Source: Flavobacterium sp. HBTb2-11-1 (GTDB lineage Bacteria > Bacteroidota > Bacteroidia > Flavobacteriales > Flavobacteriaceae). Taken from it: a stretch of DNA of 64,000 nucleotides. The notes beneath the pieces were generated by a model. The model saw only the letters and a list, made by a program, of their open reading frames with translations, was not told the origin of the DNA and made no database searches. Where the stretch lies: NCBI RefSeq assembly GCF_009826975.1, contig NZ_WUMO01000004.1, forward strand, positions 62,001-126,000. The letters run 5' to 3'. A program made the position numbers and the translations under genes. Every line of letters starts with the position of its first letter. Position 1 is the first letter of the stretch. This document shows, piece after piece, positions 53,649 through 61,636 of this stretch.

Positions 53649-55017
53649 TATAGTTAAGTTTGTTTTCTCTCTATTGATTTCCAGTACTATGATGGCAAAT
53701 GTTTCGCTTCCGAATATTTTCGGGGATAATATGGTTTTACAGCGTAACTCCGAGGTGAAAATTTGGGGTTGGGCCAATCCAAAAGAAGAAATTAAATTAA
53801 TTTCAAGCTGGAATAATCAAGAATATAAAACCGTTGCCAATAATCAGGCAAAATGGGAATTGACTATTAAAACATCAGAGGCGGGCGGACCTTTTACTAT
53901 TTCAATAAAAGGATATAATGAAGTGATTCTAAAAAACGTTTTGATTGGAGAAGTTTGGCTTTGCTCTGGACAATCCAATATGGAAATGTCTGTAAGTTGG
54001 GGAATTGACGACGGAGAAGAAGAAATGAAAAACGCTACCAATCCGAATATTCGCTTTTTTACCGTTCCAAAATTGACCGCTGAAAATCCGCAGAATAATT
54101 TGCTTGGGAATTGGACAGAATCGACTCCAGAAACGATGAAATATTTTAGTGCGGTGGGTTATTTTTTTGCCAAACGCCTTCGCGAAGATTTGAAAAATGT
54201 TCCAATCGGATTGATTTCTTCAAATTGGGGAGGAACTCCTGCTGAAATTTGGATGCCAGAGGGAGTGGTAAACAACGATCTGTTATTATTAGAAAATGCT
54301 AAAAAACTCAACGAACAAGAATACGGTCCAAGACAGCCTGGACGCGCCTACAATGCTATGATTTATCCAATTGTTGGATTTAAAATTGCAGGAGCGCTTT
54401 GGTATCAGGGAGAATCTAACGTGGGTTCGTTGGTTTATGACAAAACTCTCGGAGCGCTAATTGCATCTTGGAGAAAAGAATGGAAAGACGATTTTCCGTT
54501 TTATTATGTTCAGATCGCACCGTTTAAAACTGGAAAGAACAATTTTTCAAATGTAACAGTTAGAGATTCGCAAAGAAAATTACTGAAAGAAGTCTCCAAA
54601 ACCGGAATGGTCGTTATCAGCGATATTTCGGATACAATTGATATTCATCCCAAAAACAAAAAATCGGTTGGCATTCGTCTAGCGAATTTGGCTTTAGCTG
54701 AAACTTATAAAACCAACAATAATTTAGTTAATGGACCACTCTTTAAATCCATTAAAATCGATAAAAACAAAGTGCTTGTTTCTTTTGACTACGGAGACGG
54801 ATTGTACTTCAAAGACAAAAAATCGAATCAGTTTGAAGTTGCGGCAGCAGATGGGGTTTTCTATCCTGCAGAAGCTTCGATTAAAAACAATGAAGTGATT
54901 TTGACAAGTAAAAAAGTAGCTTCTCCAGCAAAAGTGAGATTTGCATGGGGAAATACAATTCAGTCAGATTTGTTTAATAAAGCGAATTTGCCGGCGTCTT
55001 GTTTTGCTTCTGAGTGA
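53638..55017 (+). CDS. Sialate O-acetylesterase-type carbohydrate esterase (SASA/DUF303)
   Basis: This 459-aa protein has a signal-like N-terminus (FVFSLLISSTMMANVS) and the SASA motifs: VWLCSGQSNMEMSVSWG with nucleophile Ser113, GALWYQGESNVG and a late DxxH-like IDIHPKNK. It hydrolyses acetyl esters on sugars. Family members are annotated as sialate O-acetylesterase, but the neighbours (mannan genes) suggest mannan or xylan acetyls. Its ATG (53638) lies inside the upstream esterase gene, an 11-base overlap, so they are coupled. Confidence 0.88.
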   Translation: MKNNIVKFVFSLLISSTMMANVSLPNIFGDNMVLQRNSEVKIWGWANPKEEIKLISSWNNQEYKTVANNQAKWELTIKTSEAGGPFTISIKGYNEVILKNVLIGEVWLCSGQSNMEMSVSWGIDDGEEEMKNATNPNIRFFTVPKLTAENPQNNLLGNWTESTPETMKYFSAVGYFFAKRLREDLKNVPIGLISSNWGGTPAEIWMPEGVVNNDLLLLENAKKLNEQEYGPRQPGRAYNAMIYPIVGFKIAGALWYQGESNVGSLVYDKTLGALIASWRKEWKDDFPFYYVQIAPFKTGKNNFSNVTVRDSQRKLLKEVSKTGMVVISDISDTIDIHPKNKKSVGIRLANLALAETYKTNNNLVNGPLFKSIKIDKNKVLVSFDYGDGLYFKDKKSNQFEVAAADGVFYPAEASIKNNEVILTSKKVASPAKVRFAWGNTIQSDLFNKANLPASCFASE

Positions 55018-55115
55018 GTGTATTAAGAGGAAAGAAGAAAGAATATAGAAGCAAGATTTTAAATTTTTTGTCAGGCTGAGCGAAGTCGAAGCCTCGCAAA
55101 GTGAGACGCAACGTT

Positions 55116-55217
55116 TTGTCATCCTGAGGAACGAAGGATCACACTCGGGAGTCGACAAAGATTAGCGAAGTTCTGTATGGAGCTTCTAGTGTGATCCTTC
55201 GTTCCTCAGGATGACAA
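55116..55217. repeat. 30-base perfect inverted repeat, GTCATCCTGAGG type
   Basis: Bases 55116-55145 and 55188-55217 are exact reverse complements (core GTCATCCTGAGGAACGAAGG and its mirror), separated by 42 bases. The 55070-55110 flank (GTCAGGCTGAGCGAAGTCGA and so on) is part of the same sort of element. This type is widely dispersed in Bacteroidota. Confidence 0.9.
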
Positions 55218-55233
55218 GATAATCAAAAAAGCT

Positions 55234-55336
55234 CTTTTGAAAACGATTTGCGTGAGGGATAGAAGTGGAAAGCCCGGAGCCTGACGAAGGAAGTGCGAGG
55301 ACTTGAAACTGATAGCCCGACCCGGAGGGACACGCC
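55234..55336 (+). ncRNA. Candidate structured RNA element (TTTTGAAAACG leader), second copy
   Basis: CTTTTGAAAACGATTTGCGT (from 55234) is followed by GCGTGAGGG (about 55250-55258), which can pair with the closing GGACACGC (about 55328-55335). The inner words GATAGAAGTGGAAAGCCCGG and GATAGCCCGACC resemble those of the element at 33844-33940, including the same leader. Strand and function are inferred. Confidence 0.5.
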
Positions 55337-55344
55337 AAAAAAAG

Positions 55345-55386
55345 AAACTTAGAATCTTAGCATCTCAGAACCTCAGAATCTTAAAG
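55345..55386. repeat. CTTAGCATCTCAG-word repeat
   Basis: AACTTAGAATCTTAGCATCT followed by CAGAACCTCAGAATCTTAAAG closely matches the reverse complement of 12494-12535. It precedes the GH3 start by about 20 bases. Confidence 0.65.
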
Positions 55387-55408
55387 AAAAAACTAACTAA
55401 ACCACACT

Positions 55409-57706
55409 ATGAAAAACAAAAAAATAATATTTATTGGGGTATTTTCCCTGTTTACTGTTGGAAATATGAATGCACAGAAAAAGCCGTATCTGGATAAAAA
55501 TAAAACTGTTGAGCAGCGAATAGATCTGCTTTTGCCGTTAATGACGCTTGAGGAAAAAGTAGGGCAAATGAATCAATATAATGGTTTTTGGGATGTTACG
55601 GGGCCTGCTCCGAAAGGTGGAACGGCAGAACTAAAATATGAACACTTAAGAAAAGGATTGGTAGGATCGATGCTTACCGTTCGTGGAGTGAAAGAAGTTC
55701 GTGCGGTTCAGAAAATTGCGGTTGAAGAAACGCGATTAGGCATTCCGTTAATTATTGGTTTTGATGTAATACATGGCTATAAAACGTTAAGCCCGATTCC
55801 GTTGGCAGAAGCAGCGAGTTGGGATTTGGAAGCGATTAAAAAGTCGGCGGCAATTGCGGCAGATGAAGCTTCGGCATCTGGAATCAACTGGACTTTTGGC
55901 CCCAATGTTGACGTTGCAAATGATGCGCGTTGGGGACGTGTGATGGAAGGTGCGGGTGAAGATCCGTATTTGGGAAGTAAAGTCGCTTATGCGCGTGTAA
56001 AAGGTTTTCAGGGCGAAACTGTTGCCGATTTGGCAAAAGTAAATACGATTGTGGCTTGTGCGAAACATTTTGCAGCTTATGGGTATGTTGAAGCAGGATT
56101 GGAATATAATATTGTAGATATTAGCAATTCAAAACTGTACAACTCGGTTTTGCCTCCTTTTAAAGCGACTGTTGATGCCGGAGTTCGTACGTTTATGAAT
56201 TCCTTTAATACTTTGAACGGCGTTCCAGCAACTGGAAATGCCTTTTTGCAAAGAGATATTTTGAAAGGAAAATGGAAGTTTGACGGATTTGTGATTTCTG
56301 ATTATGCTTCAATCCGCGAAATGATTGCGCACGGATATGCAAAAGACGAAGCTGATGCGACTGCAAAAGCAGTAATTGCGGGTTCTGATATGGATATGGA
56401 ATCGTATTTATATGTTGCCAAATTGGTTGATTTGGTAAAATCGGGAAAAGTAAAAGAGTCTTTGGTTGATGATGCTGTTCGCAGAATTCTTCGCGTAAAA
56501 TTTGAATTAGGATTATTTGACGATCCGTACAGGTATTGTGATGAAAAACGCGAAAAAGAAGTTGTTGGAAGTAAAGCCAACAATGAAGGCGTTCTGGACA
56601 TGGCGAAGAAATCTATTGTTCTTTTGAAAAATGAAAAGAATTTGCTTCCGCTAAAGAAATCAGGGCAGAAAATCGCTTTAATTGGCGCTTTGGCAAATGA
56701 TAAAAACAGTCCTTTGGGAAGCTGGAGAATTGCGGCTTCTGATGATACGGCAGTTTCGGTTTTAGAAGGGATGCAACAATATAAAGACAATCAGCTGACT
56801 TTTGAAAAAGGAGCTGATTTATTAAAACAAAAAGCAACTTTCTTAACTGAAACAGTTTTCAACACAACAGACAAAAGCGGATTTGAAGCGGCGAAAAAAG
56901 CAGCAAAAAATGCAGATGTTGTAGTAATGGTTTTAGGTGAATATGGTTTCCAAAGCGGTGAAGGAAGAAGTAGAACAGATTTGGACTTGCCTGGTTTGCA
57001 ACAAGAATTATTAGAAGAAATATACAAAGTAAACCCGAATGTAGTTTTGGTTTTAAATAATGGTCGTCCGTTGAGTATTCCGTGGGCAGCAGAAAATGTT
57101 CCAGCAATTGTTGAGGCTTGGCATTTGGGAACTCAGGCTGGAAATGCAATTGCTCAGGTATTATACGGAGATTATAATCCGAGTGGAAAACTGCCGATGT
57201 CGTTTCCTAGAAATGTAGGTCAGGCGCCAATTTATTACAACAAATACAGTACAGGAAGACCAATTGACAGTGATAAAAACGTTTTCTGGTCGCATTATAT
57301 GGACGTGGAGAAAACGCCTCAATTTCCGTTTGGTTTCGGATTGAGTTACACAAAATTTGATTATAAAAATCTAAAAGTGAATAAAGCTTCTTTTGCCAAA
57401 GGAGAAAATATTCAAGTGAGCGTTGAGGTTACGAACTCTGGAAATTATGATGGAAAAGAAGTGGTGCAATTGTACATTCATGATGAATACGCCAGTATCG
57501 TTCGCCCAATTAAAGAACTAAAAGGTTTTGAATTGGTTAATCTGAAAAAAGGAGAAACTAAAACGGTAACTTTTACATTAACAGAAAAAGAACTCGGTTT
57601 TTACAATAATGAAGGAATTTATTTAGTAGAACCAGGAACTTTCAAAATCATGGTTGGAGAAAGTTCTGATAAAGGATTGCAAAGTGGTTTTGAAATAAAA
57701 GAATAG
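55409..57706 (+). CDS. bglX: Family 3 glycoside hydrolase, BglX-type beta-glucosidase
   Basis: The 765-aa enzyme has a signal peptide (MKNKKIIFIGVFSLFTVGNM...NAQ) and the GH3 N- and C-domains: nucleophile Asp298 in FVISDYAS, GFDVIHGYKTLSP, GPNVDVANDARWGRVMEGAGEDP, KHFAAYG and the C-terminal VLGEYGFQSGEGRSRTDLDLP, then a fibronectin III-like domain (VSVEVTNSGNYDGKEVVQLYIHDEY). It removes beta-linked glucose from oligosaccharide ends, most likely in the periplasm. It lies in the mannan/glucomannan gene group, where it would handle glucose units. Confidence 0.94.
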   Translation: MKNKKIIFIGVFSLFTVGNMNAQKKPYLDKNKTVEQRIDLLLPLMTLEEKVGQMNQYNGFWDVTGPAPKGGTAELKYEHLRKGLVGSMLTVRGVKEVRAVQKIAVEETRLGIPLIIGFDVIHGYKTLSPIPLAEAASWDLEAIKKSAAIAADEASASGINWTFGPNVDVANDARWGRVMEGAGEDPYLGSKVAYARVKGFQGETVADLAKVNTIVACAKHFAAYGYVEAGLEYNIVDISNSKLYNSVLPPFKATVDAGVRTFMNSFNTLNGVPATGNAFLQRDILKGKWKFDGFVISDYASIREMIAHGYAKDEADATAKAVIAGSDMDMESYLYVAKLVDLVKSGKVKESLVDDAVRRILRVKFELGLFDDPYRYCDEKREKEVVGSKANNEGVLDMAKKSIVLLKNEKNLLPLKKSGQKIALIGALANDKNSPLGSWRIAASDDTAVSVLEGMQQYKDNQLTFEKGADLLKQKATFLTETVFNTTDKSGFEAAKKAAKNADVVVMVLGEYGFQSGEGRSRTDLDLPGLQQELLEEIYKVNPNVVLVLNNGRPLSIPWAAENVPAIVEAWHLGTQAGNAIAQVLYGDYNPSGKLPMSFPRNVGQAPIYYNKYSTGRPIDSDKNVFWSHYMDVEKTPQFPFGFGLSYTKFDYKNLKVNKASFAKGENIQVSVEVTNSGNYDGKEVVQLYIHDEYASIVRPIKELKGFELVNLKKGETKTVTFTLTEKELGFYNNEGIYLVEPGTFKIMVGESSDKGLQSGFEIKE

Positions 57707-57715
57707 TTTCTTTTA

Positions 57716-57962
57716 AGGTTCAAAGGGACAAAGTAACAAAGGGACAAAGTTTTTTAATCTCGCAAAGACGCAAAGATTTTTGAATAGCCCCTAGCTTTAG
57801 CTAGGGGAAAGATTTGCATAAGAAAAGGGCTTTAGCCAAACTGTTGCTGGTTTGGCTAAAGCCTTTTCTTAATTATTATTTTTGACATCCAGCTAAAGCT
57901 CGACGCAATTCAAACTTATATTTTAAAAATAAACTTTGCGACTCTGCGACTTTGCGAGATTA
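57716..57962. repeat. CAAAG/CTTTG-word inverted repeat family
   Basis: GGGACAAAG units (twice) and CTCGCAAAGACGCAAAG (57759-57777 region) on the left face CTTTGCGACTCTGCGACTTT (about 57935-57954) followed by GCGAGATT. The arms enclose two independent hairpins. Confidence 0.65.
57820..57870. terminator. Hairpin with GGCTTTAGCC core
   Basis: Arms 57820-57841 and 57850-57870 pair with one bulged G and an 8-base loop, beginning AAGAAAAGGG and ending CCTTTTCTT, so the flanks make A/T tracts. It could terminate the GH3 transcript, or be part of a dispersed repeat. Confidence 0.5.
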
Positions 57963-58087
57963 ATTGACAACCGGAATAATTTTCTCTCGCAGATTTAGCG
58001 GATTTTTTATCTCCTAAATCAGCCAAATCTGCGGGAGTTTTTTGTATTTTTAAAATCTATTAAAACTCCAACTTTTAAATTAAAACA

Positions 58088-59044
58088 ATGAAATATAACA
58101 GATGCGGTAGAAGCGGTTTATTATTGCCTGAAATTTCTTTAGGATTATGGCACAATTTCGGTTCGGTGGATAATTTTGAAAATGCTGAAAGTATTGCCAT
58201 TGAAGCTTTTGATAAAGGAATTACCCACTTTGATTTAGCGAATAATTATGGACCAGTTCCTGGATCGGCTGAAGAGAATTTCGGAAAAATATTATGGCAT
58301 AATTTTCAAGGAAATTTGCGTGATGAAATCGTGATTTCGACAAAAGCGGGTTATACCATGTGGAAAGGGCCTTATGGAGATTGGGGCTCGAGAAAATATT
58401 TGTTGTCCAGTTTAGACCAAAGTTTGAAACGAATGAGTATTGATTATGTCGATATTTTTTATTCACACCGCCCAGATCCTGAAACGCCAATTGAAGAAAC
58501 CATGATGGCTTTAGACCACGCAGTTAGAAGCGGAAAAGCGTTGTATGTTGGAATCAGCAATTATTCTGCCGAACAGACTCGTGTTGCGGTTGATGTTTTA
58601 AAACAATTGGGAACGCCTTGTTTGATTCACCAAGCTAAATATTCCATGTTGGAACGCTGGGTAGAAAATGGTTTATTGGATGTTTTGGAAGAAAAAGGAG
58701 TAGGCTGTATTGCGTTTTCGCCTTTGGCACAAGGACTTTTAACGGATAAATATTTAAAAGGAATTCCAGAAAATTCAAGAGCGCATAATCCAAACGGGCA
58801 TTTAAGAGAAGATGAGGTGACGCAGGAAAGAATTCAGAAATTAATTCAGTTGAACGAAATTGCTCAGAACAGAAATCAGTCTTTGGCGCAAATGGCTTTG
58901 GCTTGGCTTCAGAAAGACAAAAGAATTACATCGGTTTTAATTGGTGCTAGTTCTGTAAAACAATTGTGCAATAATATTGATTGTTTGCAGAATACTGAAT
59001 TTTCGCATGATGAATTGAATGCGATTGAGAAGATTTTAGCGTAA
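58088..59044 (+). CDS. Aldo/keto reductase, YghZ/KCNAB-like
   Basis: The 318-aa NADPH-dependent reductase has the fold's catalytic residues: DLANNYGPVPGSAEENF (Tyr), STKAGYTMWKGPYGDWGSRKY (Lys) and FYSHRPDPETPIEET (His), plus GISNYSAEQ and FSPLAQGLLTDKYLKG. The WKGPYG and DWGSRKY segment and the length are those of the E. coli L-glyceraldehyde 3-phosphate reductase YghZ and potassium-channel beta subunits. Its role in sugar use is plausible but unproven. Confidence 0.9.
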   Translation: MKYNRCGRSGLLLPEISLGLWHNFGSVDNFENAESIAIEAFDKGITHFDLANNYGPVPGSAEENFGKILWHNFQGNLRDEIVISTKAGYTMWKGPYGDWGSRKYLLSSLDQSLKRMSIDYVDIFYSHRPDPETPIEETMMALDHAVRSGKALYVGISNYSAEQTRVAVDVLKQLGTPCLIHQAKYSMLERWVENGLLDVLEEKGVGCIAFSPLAQGLLTDKYLKGIPENSRAHNPNGHLREDEVTQERIQKLIQLNEIAQNRNQSLAQMALAWLQKDKRITSVLIGASSVKQLCNNIDCLQNTEFSHDELNAIEKILA

Positions 59045-59049
59045 TAGTC

Positions 59050-59081
59050 AAACCTAACAGGTTTTAAAACCTGTTAGGTTT
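59050..59081. terminator. 32-base perfect palindrome / bidirectional terminator
   Basis: AAACCTAACAGGTTTT is followed directly by its reverse complement (59066-59081) with no loop sequence. It lies between the convergent aldo/keto reductase and GH5 genes. In RNA it can form a hairpin with a small loop, so it probably ends both transcripts. Confidence 0.75.
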
Positions 59082-59094
59082 CCTAAATCATCAT

Positions 59095-60381
59095 TTATTT
59101 TTTTAATTTCAAATTATAATCTTTCACAATTTCTAATGTTGATTTATCTCCATTAAAAACCGAATTTAAACCTTGAGGTTCTTGTGGAGGATCTGTGGTG
59201 AAAGGTTCTCCCGGATTCCATTTTCCATCTGGATGAATTGCTTTTCCTTCACCACCGTAACCCCAGAAATTGGCAGCTCTTAACGGACCGTTATTTTTAA
59301 CGCTTTCGGCAACTCTTCCGAAAATATAACCGTAGAATTTATCTCTGTAAACAGAAGGAGCTCCAGCATTCAGATTTTCATTTTCTCTCGGAAGACCAAA
59401 TTCTTCAATTATTATTGGACGGTTTAAGTTGTTGGCCACTTTGATGTGATCGTCAATATATTTTCCAGCATTTTCAACTGTTTTCGGGAATGTTGCTTCA
59501 GCATTATCAGCTTTAAACCAATTCCAGTTTTTAGGCCAAATATGCATCGTCAAATAATCAATATTCGGATTTTGATGTGTTCTTTCGAAGATTTCCATGC
59601 TGTCGTTTGAACTGTTTTTTCCTTCAGAACCTGTAGAAACCAAATGGTTTTTGTCTAAACTATCAATCAAATCCACAATAGAATTAAGCCATTTCGTGAA
59701 TTTTGCCTCATTTTCTACCGTAAAAAGTCTTGGTTCGTTTCCAACTTGCCATGACATAATGGTGTTGTCTTCGTTGTATTTCTTTTTAGAATACGCATTT
59801 GTTCTGCCAATAATAAATTTCACATGATTATTTAAGGCTTCGATGCAAGGTTCGCAGCTGTGAAATTGTTCCGTATAAGACATAAATTGTGGCCAAGTAT
59901 TCGGCGGAATATTAGGAACTGGAACCGGACCTTTGCCATTCCATTCTAAATATTGTGACATTCCGCCCGACCATTCCCAGTTGTTGGTCAAATATAAAAC
60001 GGCGTACATGCCACGTTTGCTCATTTCGCTAATCAGGAAATCCAGTCCGTCCAATAAATCTTCGTCGTATTTTCCCTGTTCGTATTGCAACGCTGGGCGA
60101 ACCGTGAAATCGTATTTTCCACCATCTGCTCCAACCAAAATGCGCAAATTATCGATTCCGTTTTTCTTCATTACATCCAATTCGCGCAACAGTCTTTTAC
60201 GGTCTCCTATTTTCTTTGATGCTAACATGCTTCCATACCAATAATTGGTTCCAATGTAAGCGTACGGTTTATCGCCTTTATAGAACTGATTTCCTTTCAC
60301 AGTAATTTTTTCCTGTGCCTGACAAGCCATTACAGTAAAAATTAAGGCTAATGAAAGTGTTTTAAAAAATCTATTTTTCAT
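59095..60381 (-). CDS. Family 5 glycoside hydrolase, endo-beta-mannanase (GH5_7-like) lipoprotein
   Basis: This 428-aa protein has a lipoprotein signal (MKNRFFKTLSLALIFTVMAC, Cys20) and the GH5 barrel with acid/base Glu216 in SWQVGNEPRLF and nucleophile Glu327 in IIIEEFGLPRE. The segments GTNYWYG, NWEWSGGMSQYLEW and TMHIWPKNWNWF resemble mannan endo-1,4-beta-mannosidases of subfamily 7. As a lipoprotein it would work at the cell surface or periplasm and cut mannan to oligosaccharides. It is last in the minus-strand operon. Confidence 0.9.
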   Translation of the reverse strand: MKNRFFKTLSLALIFTVMACQAQEKITVKGNQFYKGDKPYAYIGTNYWYGSMLASKKIGDRKRLLRELDVMKKNGIDNLRILVGADGGKYDFTVRPALQYEQGKYDEDLLDGLDFLISEMSKRGMYAVLYLTNNWEWSGGMSQYLEWNGKGPVPVPNIPPNTWPQFMSYTEQFHSCEPCIEALNNHVKFIIGRTNAYSKKKYNEDNTIMSWQVGNEPRLFTVENEAKFTKWLNSIVDLIDSLDKNHLVSTGSEGKNSSNDSMEIFERTHQNPNIDYLTMHIWPKNWNWFKADNAEATFPKTVENAGKYIDDHIKVANNLNRPIIIEEFGLPRENENLNAGAPSVYRDKFYGYIFGRVAESVKNNGPLRAANFWGYGGEGKAIHPDGKWNPGEPFTTDPPQEPQGLNSVFNGDKSTLEIVKDYNLKLKK

Positions 60382-60439
60382 GATTTATATTTTAAGGAGC
60401 TAATCCCGCTATAAGACGTTTCGATTTGTATCTGAAATT

Positions 60440-61630
60440 TTAATTTTCAATTCGATGAATAAGCTCTAGACAAGCTCGACTATTATGATATGGACATTTC
60501 CAGAATCCAGCTTTGTCTTTTTGCATTACAGTATAATCTTTGTAAACTCCCCAAAACCATTCTCCGTTTTGTGGGTCTATGATGTGTTTTTTTATGAATT
60601 TCCAATTTCTGTAAACAATGTCCAAATAGTCCTCTTTTCGGGTCAATTGATACGCATTGTAAAAACCTATTAAAGCTTCGGCTTGCGGCCACCAATGCTT
60701 TTCAGCAATTAATTCGCCTTTTTCAGGATCAAATTCGTACCATAAACCGCCATCAGCATCTAAACCTTCTTTGGTTACTTCTGCAATTTGAATGGCATTT
60801 TTTTTATAGTTTTCAATCAAAGTTTCGTTTCCTGAAATTTCGGCGCATTGTTGCAAAAGCCAAGCTGCTTCAATATCATGTCCATACGAAATGACATCTG
60901 GTTTTTCTTTCCAGTTTTCATCAAAAAACAAATGCAAATGTCCTGTTTCGGTATTGATGAAATGCTTTTCGATGGTTTCTAATAGTTCGATAATCGTCGC
61001 CAGCAATTTCTCGTCTTTCCAAACTTTGTATAAATTCGCATACGCTTCAATAATATGAAGATGCGTATTCATGGTTTTCTTTTCGTTGGCATCTTTTGCG
61101 CTTAAACGCAAATCTTCGATGGGTTGCCAATCTCTAGTAAAAGCTTCAAAATAACCTTTGTTTACAGGATCGTAACTATGTTTCTCGATTTTTAGATATA
61201 AATTTTTAGCTATTTCTAAGGCTTCTTCTTCTTTCGAAATGCTGTAATATTCAGATAATCCGTAAATCGCAAAAGCTAAAGCATAAATCTGGTTTTTGGT
61301 GTCTTTTGGAGTTTTATCCTCATTTATACTCCAAAAAAGACCTCCAAATTGTGTGTCATAAAAATAAGCCGAAAGAAACTCAAATGCTCTGGCAGCCAGT
61401 TTTTTGTGGTTTTGTTTTTTTGTGGTTTTGTAACTGGCAGAAAACGTCCAAAGGATTCTGGCATTTAAAACCGAACCTTTTTCTGAATGGGCAAGGAGTT
61501 GATCATTAAAATCAATTTGACCAACAAAACCTCCATTTTCTTCATCTACAGTTCGTTGAGACCAATAGTTTAGGATGGAATCCAGTTCTGCCGTTAGTTC
61601 TGATTTTAAAAGCTTGAGTTGTAATGACAC
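60440..61630 (-). CDS. AGE-family cellobiose/mannobiose 2-epimerase
   Basis: The 396-aa cytoplasmic enzyme has the (alpha/alpha)6 barrel of the N-acylglucosamine 2-epimerase family, with landmarks RTVDEENGGFVGQID, KGSVLNARILWTFSASY, ISYGHDIEAAWLLQQCAE and KEHWWPQAEALIGFYNAY. The two central histidines (DIEA/GHD and HWWPQ regions) act as acid and base. It should isomerise beta-1,4-mannobiose to mannosylglucose, the step needed by GH130. It begins 6 bases after the GH130 gene's stop, so the two are tightly linked. Confidence 0.9.
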   Translation of the reverse strand: MSLQLKLLKSELTAELDSILNYWSQRTVDEENGGFVGQIDFNDQLLAHSEKGSVLNARILWTFSASYKTTKKQNHKKLAARAFEFLSAYFYDTQFGGLFWSINEDKTPKDTKNQIYALAFAIYGLSEYYSISKEEEALEIAKNLYLKIEKHSYDPVNKGYFEAFTRDWQPIEDLRLSAKDANEKKTMNTHLHIIEAYANLYKVWKDEKLLATIIELLETIEKHFINTETGHLHLFFDENWKEKPDVISYGHDIEAAWLLQQCAEISGNETLIENYKKNAIQIAEVTKEGLDADGGLWYEFDPEKGELIAEKHWWPQAEALIGFYNAYQLTRKEDYLDIVYRNWKFIKKHIIDPQNGEWFWGVYKDYTVMQKDKAGFWKCPYHNSRACLELIHRIEN

Positions 61631-61636
61631 GGTATC

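Larger units (their letters stand above)
55018..55408. other. 391-base intergenic island of repeats and a candidate RNA
   Basis: No gene is visible between the acetylesterase and GH3. The stretch contains, in order: GTCAGGCTGAGCGAAGTCGA (from 55070), a large inverted repeat (55116-55217), a candidate structured RNA (55234-55336) and a CTTAGCATCTCAG-word repeat (55345-55386). It is GC-rich compared with its surroundings. Confidence 0.8.
57707..58087. other. 381-base intergenic stretch of repeats and hairpins
   Basis: It has no gene. The order is CAAAG-word repeats (57716-57777), a hairpin CCCCTAGCT/AGCTAGGGG (57788-57807), a hairpin with arms 57820-57841 and 57850-57870 (GGCTTTAGCCAAAC/GTTTGGCTAAAGCC), inverse CTTTGCGA words (57933-57962), then CTCGCAGATTT/AAATCTGCGGGAG (about 57986-58037). 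The last stretch leads to the aldo/keto reductase start. Confidence 0.75.

Noticed and set aside
56302..57149. Several long minus-strand frames within GH3 and nearby genes
   Set aside because: They are antisense shadows of the GH3 frame, which has its catalytic Asp and all GH3 motifs. Composition is unlike real proteins here (Phe/Ser rich).
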